Source: an uncultured Collinsella sp. (GTDB lineage Bacteria; Actinomycetota; Coriobacteriia; Coriobacteriales; Coriobacteriaceae). From it: 48,988 nucleotides of DNA. Where the stretch lies: positions 1-48,988 of the forward strand of contig CAKUFT010000008.1 in NCBI GenBank assembly GCA_934650095.1. The letters run 5' to 3'. The notes under the pieces are model-generated. The model saw only the letters and a program-made list of their open reading frames with translations, was not told where the DNA came from and ran no database searches. Shown in pieces: positions 8,210-16,598 of this stretch. Every line of letters begins with the position of its first letter. The stretch's first letter is position 1. Made by a program: the position numbers and the translations under genes.

Positions 8210-9202
8210 ATGACAACTCAGGAACAGGTTAAGGACGTCGTCTCCCAGGTTTTGGTTGACAAGGCGGACAAGGGCGGCATCAAGCGCGTCGTGTGGATCG
8301 GCGCCGGCGGCTCCAACGGCGGCAACTATCCTGCCCAGTACTTTATGGAGCACGAGGCCACGCAGGTCGTGAGCTCCAGCTACACCAGCAACGAGTTCGT
8401 GCACGCCACCCCGGCCTACGTCAACGAGAACACCCTGGCCGTCGTCGTCTCCATGCGCGGCACCAAGGAGACCATCGTTGCCGCCCAGGTCGCCAAGGAT
8501 CACGGCGCCAGCACCATCGCCATCTATGTTGACGAGTCCGCCCTCACCGAGGTCTGCGACTACAAGGTCCAGTACGACAGCCTGGCCGTCGACGAGTCCT
8601 GCATGGGCCGCACCAACTCCGCCGTCGTGACCATGATCGCCATGGAGCTCACGCAGCAGACCGAGGGCTATGCCGAGTACGAGACCGCCATGGCCGCCTT
8701 CAACCTGGTCGATCCCATCTATCGCAAGGCCGTTGAGTACACCCGTCCGCTCGCCGCTAAGTGGGCCGAGCAGAACGCCGACAAGCCCTGCATCAACGTC
8801 ATGGCTCAGGGCCCGCTCTTTGGTGCCGCCTATGTCTTTAGCATCTGCAACGTTCAGGAGATGCTGCAGATTGATTCCTGCACCATCAACACCTGCGACT
8901 TCTTCCACGGTCCCTTCGAGATCCTGGACAAGCGCACCTCGCTGTTCCAGCTCATCAGCGTCGGCCGCAGCCGCTGCAACGACGAGCGCGGCATCCGCTT
9001 CGTCAATCAGTACGGTGGCGAGCGCGTCTATCAGCTCGACGCAAAGGAACTCGGCCTCAACGACATCAAGGACAGCGTGAGCGAGTACTTCAACCACCTG
9101 ATCTTCGCCCCGATCCTCAACAACGTCTACATGCGTGCGCTTTCCGCCGTCACCCATAAGGACTACATGACGCGCCGCTACATGTGGAAGCTCGATTACT
9201 AA
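8210..9202 (+). CDS. SIS-domain sugar-amine deglycase-like protein 1
   Basis: 330 residues, two SIS domains (about 20-165 and 190-320). Related to FrlB/Gfr-type deglycases, which split 6-phosphorylated Amadori compounds into hexose phosphate and free amine. Sugar-phosphate site: GAGGSNGGNYP (31-41) and SMRGTKET (81-88). The end MTRRYMWKLDY matches the second SIS protein (13484) almost exactly and the RRYYGGLVEY-like end of FrlB more loosely. Oddity: the motif GE[FY]xHGP, which holds the catalytic Glu in this family and in both paralogues here, reads CDFFHGP, so Asp230 replaces Glu. Divergent partner of GntR 1. The substrate is unknown; Asp for Glu may mean altered chemistry. RBS AAAGG precedes ATG 8210. 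Confidence 0.85.
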   Translation: MTTQEQVKDVVSQVLVDKADKGGIKRVVWIGAGGSNGGNYPAQYFMEHEATQVVSSSYTSNEFVHATPAYVNENTLAVVVSMRGTKETIVAAQVAKDHGASTIAIYVDESALTEVCDYKVQYDSLAVDESCMGRTNSAVVTMIAMELTQQTEGYAEYETAMAAFNLVDPIYRKAVEYTRPLAAKWAEQNADKPCINVMAQGPLFGAAYVFSICNVQEMLQIDSCTINTCDFFHGPFEILDKRTSLFQLISVGRSRCNDERGIRFVNQYGGERVYQLDAKELGLNDIKDSVSEYFNHLIFAPILNNVYMRALSAVTHKDYMTRRYMWKLDY

Positions 9203-9238
9203 GGGATAGAGCAGCCTAACAGCTCGATGCCCTCATAA

Positions 9239-9303
9239 GTTGCGGTGGAATAGTTCCTGTTTGGGGGCTTGAACCCTCTATTCAGGAACTATTTCACCGC
9301 AAC
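9239..9303. repeat. Long hairpin after SIS gene 1
   Basis: 21-nt arms (9239-9259 and 9283-9303), GTTGCGGTGGAATAGTTCCTG and its complement with a single mismatch, around a 23-nt loop. No U-run follows, so it is not a classical terminator. It resembles the other palindromic elements of this window but shares no arm sequence with them. Confidence 0.75.
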
Positions 9304-9368
9304 TGCGTTTGGCTACCCTTGCAAAAGCGGCTTCCGTTCGCCGATTTCGGTCTTGATAAATGTATATA

Positions 9369-9381
9369 ACGACTATAACGT
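9369..9381. promoter_or_regulatory. ACGT-N5-ACGT-like operator at the EamA promoter
   Basis: ACGACTATAACGT (9369-9381) overlaps a -10-like TATAAC (9374-9379). The same spacing occurs at 10641-10653 and 16599-16611, each time in a promoter position, suggesting a shared regulator, most simply GntR 2. Confidence 0.5.
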
Positions 9382-9420
9382 AGTATGAAACATATTGGTA
9401 ACAAAGCCAAGGAGGCTACG

Positions 9421-10503
9421 TTGAAGAGAAGCAATCTGGGCTATGTGCTGGTGCTGATCGCCGCGCTTATGTGGGGCACCATCGGAATCTTCGTTAACGG
9501 AATCTCGGCCCTCGGCGTTTCGTCTCAGAGCATGGCGGCCTTTCGCCTGTTGTCCGGCGCCATCTTAATGGCTCCGGTCTTGGTGTTTATGGGTTGCCAG
9601 GGAGGTGCTCGTGAGGGAAAAGCCACGGGCCCCATGGCGCTCTTCAAAGCAAGCCCCAAAGAGCTTGTTCCCTGCGCGCTTCTTGGCATCATCGGCCTCG
9701 CCACCGCTAACACGCTTTATTACGAGTGCATGGGCGAGGTGGGCATGTCCACGGCGTCGGTGCTGCTCTACACCTCGCCGGTGTTTGGCGTTGCGCTCGG
9801 CCGCGTGCTCTATTGCGAGGACGTGACCCCCAACAAGCTCGTTGCCATCGTCTTTAACATCGTTGGCTGCGTGCTTGCGGTGACGAGTGGCGACCTTTCC
9901 GGTTTCCATTTCTCGGTATGGGGTGTTGTGTCGGGCGTGATCGCCGGACTTTGCGGTGCGCTGCTGGCCGTGTTTAGCCGCATGGCCACCAAGACGCTGC
10001 ATCCGCTGGCCGTCACGTTTTGGGGCTTTGTCTTTGGCGGATGCTTTATGGCAGCCCTTTCGGCTCCGTGGTCCGATGTGGCCGCAGCAATGTCCCCGCA
10101 GCTCATCCTGCTGTTTGCAGGCTTTGGCTTTATCCCAACGGCCCTTGCATACATCTTTTATATGCAGGGCCTTTCTATGGATCTAGAGACGTCGAAGGTG
10201 CCGGTCGTGGCTTCGTTCGAAACCGTGGCGACCGTCCTAGTCGGTATTGGCATCTATGCCGAGTCTGCCGGCGCCGTCAAGGTCCTGGGCATTGTGCTGG
10301 TGCTCACGTCCATCCTGATCATGAACACCGACTTCTCCAAGCTGCGCAACGGCGTCATTGTGAAACGTATTGTCGAGAGCATGACTTTTAAGCCCAACGC
10401 GTGGTGGACGGAGAAATCGCAGGACATGGATCTGTTCAAGGAGCGCACGGGTATCGCGCTGGAGCCCACCGTGCAGGAAAGCCCCTGGTACTTCGTGCGA
10501 TAG
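9421..10503 (+). CDS. EamA/DMT-family permease 1
   Basis: 360 residues with about ten membrane segments in two EamA repeats (residues about 5-145 and 165-300), the arrangement of drug/metabolite exporters and amino-acid or carboxylate permeases. TTG 9421 (MKRSNLGYVL) is preferred: AAGGAGG lies 6 nt upstream, whereas the in-frame ATG at 9385 sits within a few bases of the -10 element and has no ribosome site. The last 45 residues after the final helix form a polar tail (MTFKPNAWWTEK onward), longer than usual for the family. Its position between SIS gene 1 and the PTS operon suggests it moves the substrate or the freed amine; this is inference. Confidence 0.85.
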   Translation: MKRSNLGYVLVLIAALMWGTIGIFVNGISALGVSSQSMAAFRLLSGAILMAPVLVFMGCQGGAREGKATGPMALFKASPKELVPCALLGIIGLATANTLYYECMGEVGMSTASVLLYTSPVFGVALGRVLYCEDVTPNKLVAIVFNIVGCVLAVTSGDLSGFHFSVWGVVSGVIAGLCGALLAVFSRMATKTLHPLAVTFWGFVFGGCFMAALSAPWSDVAAAMSPQLILLFAGFGFIPTALAYIFYMQGLSMDLETSKVPVVASFETVATVLVGIGIYAESAGAVKVLGIVLVLTSILIMNTDFSKLRNGVIVKRIVESMTFKPNAWWTEKSQDMDLFKERTGIALEPTVQESPWYFVR

Positions 10504-10640
10504 GGGCTGTGACATAGCGCCCGGGCTGCAGTTTTCAGTCAGTGCCGACCTACCCAACCCCAACGTTTCGAGTACGTTAAACCCGTCAACGGTCGATTTT
10601 CACCCGCGAACGGTCTTTATACTAATTAGCAATATAAGCA

Positions 10641-10659
10641 ACGTATAAGACGTTATAAT
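10641..10659 (+). promoter_or_regulatory. PTS operon promoter and putative GntR operator
   Basis: A good -10, TATAAT at 10654-10659, is immediately preceded by ACGTATAAGACGT (10641-10653), the ACGT-N5-ACGT motif. The site lies in the promoter spacer, so a bound protein would block RNA polymerase. No convincing -35 is visible. Confidence 0.6.
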
Positions 10660-10685
10660 GACCATAACGAAAAGGAGGAGGCAAG

Positions 10686-11609
10686 ATGAATCAGATCATT
10701 CTCGCATCTCATGGCGGCCTGGCCGCAGGCGCCAAAGACACGCTCGAGATGGTTCTCGGCGACGTGTCGAACGTCCACGTCGTGTCGCTTGCTCGTGACG
10801 ACAAGGAGCCCATCACCAATAAGGTGGACGCCATGATCGCCACGTTCAACGCGGACGACACCGTCTATGTGCTGACCGATATGCTCGGCAGCTCGGTCAA
10901 CAACAGCATGGTCGAGCTTTCCAAGAACGGCACGAAGTTCACGGTTGTCAGCGGTTTCAACATTCCGCTGGCACTGACGCTTGCTATGAGCCCCGTCCCC
11001 GTCAAGGGCGCCGAGCTCGCGGCCCTCATCAACGAGGCCCGCACCGGTCTGACCAACCCCAACGCACCGGTCGAGGTCGCCGCGGTTCCCGCCAAGAAGG
11101 CCAAGGCGTCCCGTCACAACGCCGGTCCCGCCAAGATCGTCCTCGCACGTCTTGACTACCGTCTGCTGCACGGCCAGGTCGTCTTTACCTGGACCACCAA
11201 GGTCCAGGCCGAGCGCATCATCGTCGTCGACAACGCTGCCGCCAACGATGACATCAAGAAGGGCGCTCTTAAGCTGGCAAAGCCCCAGGGCGTGCGCCTG
11301 AACGTCTTCACCGTCGAGCGTGCCCTCGCCAAGATGGACAAGCTCAACACCCTCGGCGAGCGCGTCATGTTCGTCTTTGGCAACACGGCCGAGATGCTGC
11401 AGTTCTGCCAGGGCTACAAGCTCGACGCCATCAACCTGGGCGCTACCGCCAACCACGACGGTGCCGATCAGATCGGCGGCAAGGACAGCTCCGTCTTCTT
11501 CGACGCCACCCAAAAGGCCGACGTCAACCAGCTGCTCGACATGGGCATCAAACTCTATGTCCAGCAGACCCCTACGTATCAGAGCGTCGACATCGACGCC
11601 AAGCTGTAA
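10686..11609 (+). CDS. PTS mannose-family EIIAB component
   Basis: 307 residues. Cytoplasmic phosphotransfer subunit of a Man-family PTS: EIIA domain 1-125 with phosphorylated His9 in LASHGGLA, an Ala/Pro/Lys-rich linker about 126-148, and EIIB domain 149-307 with phosphorylated His162 in RLLHGQVV. It hands phosphate from HPr to the sugar bound by EIIC/EIID (next two genes). First gene of a four-gene operon with strong RBS AAGGAGGAGG. Man-family PTSs import hexoses, amino sugars and, in the Gfr and similar systems, glycated amino acids; the SIS deglycase at the operon end favours the last. Confidence 0.95.
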   Translation: MNQIILASHGGLAAGAKDTLEMVLGDVSNVHVVSLARDDKEPITNKVDAMIATFNADDTVYVLTDMLGSSVNNSMVELSKNGTKFTVVSGFNIPLALTLAMSPVPVKGAELAALINEARTGLTNPNAPVEVAAVPAKKAKASRHNAGPAKIVLARLDYRLLHGQVVFTWTTKVQAERIIVVDNAAANDDIKKGALKLAKPQGVRLNVFTVERALAKMDKLNTLGERVMFVFGNTAEMLQFCQGYKLDAINLGATANHDGADQIGGKDSSVFFDATQKADVNQLLDMGIKLYVQQTPTYQSVDIDAKL

Positions 11610-11645
11610 TCAACCAGGCTTTTGCCTGACTGAAAGGAGAAGGGT

Positions 11646-12440
11646 ATGAATACGTTCATCAGTGCGGTGCTCGTCGGCCTCGTCGGCGTGTTCTGCATGT
11701 GGGACTCCCGCCTGCTCGGTCGTCTTAACTTCGAGCAGCCCCTCGTTGGCGCTACGCTCGTCGGTCTGCTGCTGGGCGATGTGCCCACCGGCCTCGCCGT
11801 CGGTGCCGCCGTCGAGCTCGTGTCCATGGGCCTGGTGCAGGTCGGCGCAGCCGTTCCGCCCGATATGGTCCTGGGCGGCATCGTGGCCGCTGCCTTCGCA
11901 TGCCTGACCGATGCTTCCGCCGAGACCGCCATGACGATCGCCATCCCGGTCGCCGTCCTGGGTCAGCTCCTCGGCATTGTCTTCCGTTCCATCATCGCCG
12001 CCCTCACCCATGTGGCCGATAGCGCGATCGATAACGGCAAGTTTAAGACCGCCTACCGTATGCACATCTGCGCCGGCTCCGGTCTGTACGCCATCATGTA
12101 CTTCCTGCCGATCTTCCTGGCCGTTTTTGTCGGCACCGACCTGGTCCAGGCCATCGTCAACATGGTTCCCGAGTGGCTGTCCACTGGTCTGAACGTCTCG
12201 ACCAAGATTATGACCGCCTACGGCTTGGCCCTGCTGCTCACCATGATGATCAAGAAGGGCATGACTCCGTTCCTGTTCATCGGCTTCCTGCTCGCCGCCT
12301 ACCTCAACCTGTCCGTCATCGCGGTCGCTCTGATCGGTGTGTGCCTGGCTATCGTCTTCATGGGCTTCAAGTTCAACGGTTCCCATGCAGCCGCCGGTGT
12401 CGATTCCGACTACGATCCGCTCGAAGACGACGAAGACTAA
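11646..12440 (+). CDS. PTS mannose-family EIIC permease subunit
   Basis: 264 residues, multi-pass membrane protein of the EII-Sor/EIIC-Man family, N-terminus MNTFISAVLVGLVGVFCMWD. The family signature is visible in the Gly-rich LVGLLLGDVPTGLAVGAA stretch (about 39-56) and in GAAVPPDMVLGGIVAAAFA (about 73-91). It forms the substrate channel together with EIID. An acidic C-terminal tail (YDPLEDDED) leads directly to the next gene 13 nt away. RBS AAAGGAGAAGGG. Confidence 0.95.
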   Translation: MNTFISAVLVGLVGVFCMWDSRLLGRLNFEQPLVGATLVGLLLGDVPTGLAVGAAVELVSMGLVQVGAAVPPDMVLGGIVAAAFACLTDASAETAMTIAIPVAVLGQLLGIVFRSIIAALTHVADSAIDNGKFKTAYRMHICAGSGLYAIMYFLPIFLAVFVGTDLVQAIVNMVPEWLSTGLNVSTKIMTAYGLALLLTMMIKKGMTPFLFIGFLLAAYLNLSVIAVALIGVCLAIVFMGFKFNGSHAAAGVDSDYDPLEDDED

Positions 12441-12453
12441 GGAGGAACACACT

Positions 12454-13287
12454 ATGGCAACCGCAACCAAGGACGTGTCCCTGAACAAGAAGGTCAGCCA
12501 GTTCTTCTGGCGCTCCTGGGCCATCCAGGCCTCTTGGAACTACGAGCGTCAGATGAACATGGGCTTCCTCTACGGCATGGTTCCCACGCTCGACCGCCTC
12601 TATCCGGATGAGTCCGACCCCAAGCAGCTCGCTGCTAAGAAAGAGGCTTACCACCGTCACATGGCGTTCTACAACTGCACCCCGCAGACGAGCGCTTTCG
12701 TCCTCGGCCTCGCCGCCTCCATGGAGGAGGAGTACGCCAAGGATCCCGAGAACTTCGACCCCGATTCGATCAACGCGGTCAAGACCTCGCTCATGGGCCC
12801 GCTTTCCGGTATCGGCGACTCCTTCTTCCAGGGCACCATCCGCGTCATCGCCTTTGGCCTGGGCGTTCAGCTGGCCCAGCAGGGCTCCATCATGGGCCCG
12901 ATCCTGGCCATGCTCATCTCCATCGTCCCCTCCGTGCTGATCACGTGGTTCGCTGCCAAGATCGGCTACCAGGGCGGCCACGAGTATCTGAGCAAGCTCC
13001 AGGGCGGCGACCTCATGGAGAAGCTCATGTATGTCTGCGGCATCGTGGGTCTTATGTCCGTGGGCGGCATGATCGCTACGCTGATCGGCGCCACCACCCC
13101 GCTGCAGTTCGCTGACGGCACCGTCGTTATCCAGGACATCCTGGACGGCATGATGCCTCAGATGATCTCCCTCGGCCTCACCGGCCTTATGTACTGGCTC
13201 ATCAAGAAGAACGTCAACACCGGTTGGCTTCTTGTGATCGCCATCGTGGGCGGCATCGCCCTCTCCGCGGCCGGCATTCTGGCCTAG
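12454..13287 (+). CDS. PTS mannose-family EIID subunit
   Basis: 277 residues. ATG 12454 follows GGAGGA; upstream in-frame codons overlap EIIC and are not used. EIID signatures: SWNYERQMNMGFLY (about 28-41), the HMAFYNCTP segment, and LMGPLSGIGDSFFQGTIR (about 112-129), with C-terminal membrane helices from about 190. EIID and EIIC together make the Man-type translocation unit. The 196-nt gap to the following SIS gene holds two hairpins. Confidence 0.95.
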   Translation: MATATKDVSLNKKVSQFFWRSWAIQASWNYERQMNMGFLYGMVPTLDRLYPDESDPKQLAAKKEAYHRHMAFYNCTPQTSAFVLGLAASMEEEYAKDPENFDPDSINAVKTSLMGPLSGIGDSFFQGTIRVIAFGLGVQLAQQGSIMGPILAMLISIVPSVLITWFAAKIGYQGGHEYLSKLQGGDLMEKLMYVCGIVGLMSVGGMIATLIGATTPLQFADGTVVIQDILDGMMPQMISLGLTGLMYWLIKKNVNTGWLLVIAIVGGIALSAAGILA

Positions 13288-13320
13288 TCGCGACCGAGTG
13301 TCCAAACGCTTTCCCCGGGG

Positions 13321-13351
13321 GCCTGCCTGGCATCCCATACCCCAGGCAGGC
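13321..13351 (+). other. Intercistronic hairpin after EIID
   Basis: Perfect 10-bp stem GCCTGCCTGG/CCAGGCAGGC (13321-13330 with 13342-13351) without a U-run. In an operon such a structure usually protects the upstream mRNA segment or lowers downstream expression rather than ending transcription. Confidence 0.6.
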
Positions 13352-13363
13352 TTCCATCCCTAA

Positions 13364-13393
13364 ATGTGTCAAAGGACAGTCCCTTTGCCACAT
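13364..13393. repeat. REP-like hairpin with GGACAGTCCC centre
   Basis: ATGTGTCAAAGG (13364-13375) pairs with CCCTTTGCCACAT (13381-13393) around ACAGT. The GGACAGTCCC centre relates it to the GGGACA hairpins at 24561, 24617, 25362 and 25618. Confidence 0.6.
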
Positions 13394-13483
13394 CCTCAAC
13401 GGGCTGGCGACTCGGCCCCAACCTCAGTAACCCTGCGAGCGCCCGGCAATGTGGCGCCGCAAAAATCGAAAGGAATGTGTCAG

Positions 13484-14467
13484 ATGTACGAGATCGACCT
13501 TAACCTCCCTAAGCAGATCGTCGCTGACGTCCTGTCCAACCACGAGATCCACAGCGTCGCTTTCGTCGGCTGCGGTGCTTCCATGTCCGACCTGTACCCC
13601 GCCAAGTACTTCCTGGCCAACAACACGGACAAGCTGAACGTTCAGATCTTCACCGCTAACGAGTTCAACTACGACACGCCTTCCTGGGTCAACGAGCACA
13701 CCTTCGTGATCACCTGCTCCCTCGGTGGCTCCACGCCCGAGACCGTCGAGGCCAACAAGACCGCCAAGAAGCACAACTGCCCGGTCGTCTCCCTCACCAA
13801 CAAGGCTGGCTCCGCTCTGACCGTCGACGCCGACCACGTCATCGTCCACGGCTTCCATGCCAACTTTGCCGCCAAGGCCGAGAAGCCTGGCTACGCCATC
13901 GCTCTTGCTCTCGAGATCCTTCAGCAGACCGAGGGTTATGACAAGTACGACGACATGATCACCGGCCTCACCAACGTCTTCGACCTGTGCGAGAACGCTG
14001 CTCAGTCCTGCAAGAAGCTCGCCAAGAAGTTCGCTGAGGACTTCAAGGACGACGAGATGATCTACTTCATGGCTTCCGGTGCTTCCGAGAAGATGGCTTA
14101 TTCTCACGCCGCCTTCCTCTTCACCGAGATGCAGTGGATCGACGCCGCCGCCTACAACACCGGCGAGTACTTCCACGGCCCGTTCGAGGTTTCTACCGAG
14201 GGTAAGCCCTACGTCTTCTTCATGTCCGATGGTGCTACCCGTCCGATGGACGCCCGCGCCCTCACCTTCCTTGAGCGCATGGGCGCCAAGGTCGCTCTGA
14301 TCGACTCCAAGGACTACGGTCTGGCCGACGCCGTGCCGGCGAGCGTTGTCACCTACTTCAACCCGCTGCTGCACCTCGCCGTTATGCGCGAGTACGGCAA
14401 CCAGATCGCCGAGGCCCGTCAGCACCCGCTGACCATGCGTCGCTACATGTGGAAGCTTTCCTACTAA
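13484..14467 (+). CDS. SIS-domain sugar-amine deglycase-like protein 2
   Basis: 327 residues, two SIS domains; last gene of the PTS operon. ATG 13484 (MYEIDLNLPK) is 10 nt from GAAAGGA; an ATG at 13475 is too close to it. Substrate-site motifs are GCGASMSDLYP (29-39) and SLGGSTPET (79-87); the catalytic-type Glu228 is in TGEYFHGPFEV. C-terminus TMRRYMWKLSY parallels SIS protein 1 and FrlB. With the PTS doing transport and phosphorylation, this enzyme would split the imported 6-phosphate into sugar phosphate and amine, as GfrE/GfrF do in the Salmonella glucoselysine/fructoselysine system. A sugar-phosphate isomerase role cannot be excluded. Confidence 0.88.
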   Translation: MYEIDLNLPKQIVADVLSNHEIHSVAFVGCGASMSDLYPAKYFLANNTDKLNVQIFTANEFNYDTPSWVNEHTFVITCSLGGSTPETVEANKTAKKHNCPVVSLTNKAGSALTVDADHVIVHGFHANFAAKAEKPGYAIALALEILQQTEGYDKYDDMITGLTNVFDLCENAAQSCKKLAKKFAEDFKDDEMIYFMASGASEKMAYSHAAFLFTEMQWIDAAAYNTGEYFHGPFEVSTEGKPYVFFMSDGATRPMDARALTFLERMGAKVALIDSKDYGLADAVPASVVTYFNPLLHLAVMREYGNQIAEARQHPLTMRRYMWKLSY

Positions 14468-14498
14468 TCACAAGTAAGTAAACCTTACGGGTTGATTG

Positions 14499-14532
14499 AA
14501 AGGGGATGGGGTTTGCGCCCCGTCCCCTTTTT
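14499..14532 (+). terminator. Terminator of the PTS-SIS operon
   Basis: AAGGGGATGGGG and CCCCGTCCCCTT form a 12-bp stem with one G-T pair around TTTGCG, followed by further Ts. It separates the PTS operon from the HAD gene, whose RBS follows within 8 nt. Confidence 0.85.
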
Positions 14533-14552
14533 GCTCTTGAGAGGAGATGCGT

Positions 14553-15182
14553 ATGATCAAGGCAGTGCTGTTTGACATGGACGGCGTGCTGGTCGATACC
14601 GAGTGGTTCTACAACCGTCGTCGCGTGGCGTTTATGGAAGAGAAGGGCTTTCACTTTGACGAGATCCCCGATCTTTCGGGGTCTAACGAGCCGGCCATTT
14701 GGAAGTCGCTGGTACCCGACGATGTTGAGCTGCGCGAGCGCCTGCGTGTGGAGTACAAGCAGGTCTACAGTCCTGTCCATCCCGTTCCGTATGCCGAGCT
14801 GCTCAACGAGCAGACGGAGCCGGTGATGCGCGAGCTGCACGAGCGCGGCGTGAAGTGTGCCATCGCGAGCTCGTCCTATCGCGAACTCATTGACGAGCTG
14901 GTAGAGATCGCCGGAATCGCGGACGTGTTGGACTACACCATCAGCGGTCACGAGTGCAGCGCGTTTAAGCCCGATCCCGAGATTTACCTGCGCGCCATGG
15001 AGGCGCTGGGCGTGGAGCCGGCCGAGTGCCTGGTCATTGAGGATTCGCCGATGGGCATCGAGGCCGGCAAGCGCTCCGGCGCCCGCGTCCTGGCGCTGCG
15101 TCCGCACGAGGGCGTCAACCTGGACCAGTCTGCCGCCGACGTCGTCATCGACAGCCTGTCCGACATTTTGGCCGCTCTGTAG
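14553..15182 (+). CDS. HAD-superfamily phosphatase / beta-phosphoglucomutase-like
   Basis: 209 residues starting MIKAVLFDMDGVLVD; ATG 14553 is preferred over 14547 because GAGAGGAG directly abuts the latter. HAD subfamily IA: nucleophile Asp8 and Asp10 (FDMDG), motif II Ser in CAIASSS (about 110), motif III Lys in SAFKPDPEIY (about 142), motif IV IEDSPMGIEAG (about 164-174). The DGVLVDTE start and an alpha-helical cap are those of beta-phosphoglucomutase/sugar-phosphatase relatives. Its place just after a sugar PTS operon suggests it acts on a sugar phosphate made by the pathway; the terminator in front means it may be expressed separately. Confidence 0.88.
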   Translation: MIKAVLFDMDGVLVDTEWFYNRRRVAFMEEKGFHFDEIPDLSGSNEPAIWKSLVPDDVELRERLRVEYKQVYSPVHPVPYAELLNEQTEPVMRELHERGVKCAIASSSYRELIDELVEIAGIADVLDYTISGHECSAFKPDPEIYLRAMEALGVEPAECLVIEDSPMGIEAGKRSGARVLALRPHEGVNLDQSAADVVIDSLSDILAAL

Positions 15183-15536
15183 CGTCAATTCATCGCGAGC
15201 AGTGCCGATTCGCGCATTAATTGCGGCAGATGGGCTCATTTTGGCTTCGATTTGGTCCGTTTGGCTTCGACTCAGACTAAGTGAGTAGACTTTTTGGCGC
15301 AGGCCGAGCACAAAGCGTTTCTGCCTTAGTAAAACCGCAGGTCACAGAGGTGGCAGTTTTGGGTGTGCTCGGCAGATCGTAAAAAGTCTACTCACTTAGA
15401 TTTTTGCCCTTTGGTCGTAGGAGTTGCTGGTCCCGTTTTGGTTGTCGAGAGAGGGTGAATTGAGGCGCCCTCTGTCGCTCCATGTTACAATCGCCGGCAT
15501 GCCCCACAACTACATCTGCCTTCGAAGGGAGCCTAC
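15183..15536. other. Intergenic region with 123-nt palindrome
   Basis: 354 bases with no credible gene. Content: an AT/G-rich stretch with a direct repeat TTTGGCTTCGA (15240s and 15260s), the palindrome at 15277-15399, and a TACAAT -10-like box (15485-15490) before the GTG start of the next gene. Confidence 0.6.
15277..15399. repeat. 123-nt palindromic element, copy 2
   Basis: Perfect 19-nt terminal inverted repeats CTAAGTGAGTAGACTTTTT and complement, with a second perfect pairing block GCCGAGCAC/GTGCTCGGC inside. Same length and central sequence as 7009-7131. Located between the HAD gene and the YitT-type gene. Confidence 0.85.
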
Positions 15537-16544
15537 GTGGCGAACGCCATCGATCAGCTCACGGACCGCGTGCTCGTGCTCGGCCGCCTCACCATCGTCC
15601 GCCGTGCCATCACCGCCGTGGCGGTCACAATTTCCGCCGTTCTCCAGACATTCCTGATCCAGGCGTTCATTCGGCCCGCCGACCTGCTTCCGAGCGGTCT
15701 CACCGGCGTCGCGGTCCTGCTCGATCGCGTTACCTCGCTTGGCGGCGTTCACATCGACATCTCGTTCGGCATGCTCGCGCTCAACATCCCCGTGGCGCTC
15801 CTATGCTGGAGTGGCATTAGCAAACGCTTCGTAATCTTCTCGATGATGCAAGTTGTGCTCTCATCGCTGTTCCTCAACATCTTTCATTTCGCCCCGTTTT
15901 TGGGCGACAAGATCATGCTCATCATTTTTGGCGGCGTGGTCTCGGGTCTGGGCGCTGCCATCGCGCTCAAGTCCGGCGCATCCACCGGCGGCACCGACTT
16001 TATCGCGCTGTGGGTCTCCAACCACACGGGCAAGACTATCTGGGGCGTCATCTTTGGTTTCAACTGCTTTATCTTGGCGATCTTTGGCTTTATGTTTGGC
16101 TGGGACAATGCGGCGTACTCCATCGTGTTCCAATTTATTTCGACCAAGACCATCGACAGTTTCTATCGTCGCTACGACCGTGTGACGCTGCAGATCACGA
16201 CGCGCAAGGCAGACGAGGTCATGACTGCCTATGTTGACCATTTTCAGCACGGCATAAGCTGTGCCGAGGTCATCGGCGGATACAGCCGCGAAAAGATGTA
16301 CCTGCTGCATGCCGTTGTCTCGACCTACGAGAGCCAGGACATTATCAAACTGGTGTGCGACATTGATCCCGGCGCCGTGATCAACGTGTTCCACACGCTC
16401 AACTTTGTGGGCGGCTGGTGGGGCGGTCATGTCGACGAGCCCATGCCCACGGCCGTACCCGATCCCGATAAGCCCGCGCGCATGGCCAGCAGGCAGGCGC
16501 GCCTCATCGAGCAAGACAGCCTGCAGCAGGACGACGGCAAGTAA
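15537..16544 (+). CDS. YitT-family membrane protein (DUF161 + DUF2179)
   Basis: 335 residues starting with GTG 15537 after GAAGGGAG. Five or six hydrophobic segments in residues about 25-205, including FIRPADLLPSGLTGVAVLLD (45-64) and SGASTGGTDFIALW, features of the YitT (DUF161) family, then a cytoplasmic DUF2179 domain at about 225-300 (LQITTRKADEVMTAY, VISTYES-like beta-alpha-beta). The hydrophilic C-terminal tail of about 30 residues is Asp/Pro/Gln-rich. Function of the family is unresolved, with transport of small molecules often suggested. No visible link to the neighbouring sugar genes apart from position. Confidence 0.88.
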   Translation: MANAIDQLTDRVLVLGRLTIVRRAITAVAVTISAVLQTFLIQAFIRPADLLPSGLTGVAVLLDRVTSLGGVHIDISFGMLALNIPVALLCWSGISKRFVIFSMMQVVLSSLFLNIFHFAPFLGDKIMLIIFGGVVSGLGAAIALKSGASTGGTDFIALWVSNHTGKTIWGVIFGFNCFILAIFGFMFGWDNAAYSIVFQFISTKTIDSFYRRYDRVTLQITTRKADEVMTAYVDHFQHGISCAEVIGGYSREKMYLLHAVVSTYESQDIIKLVCDIDPGAVINVFHTLNFVGGWWGGHVDEPMPTAVPDPDKPARMASRQARLIEQDSLQQDDGK

Positions 16545-16598
16545 GGATTTGCTGTATGTGGTGTATCGTTTTATCAAACTGAGGTAACATATAAAAAG

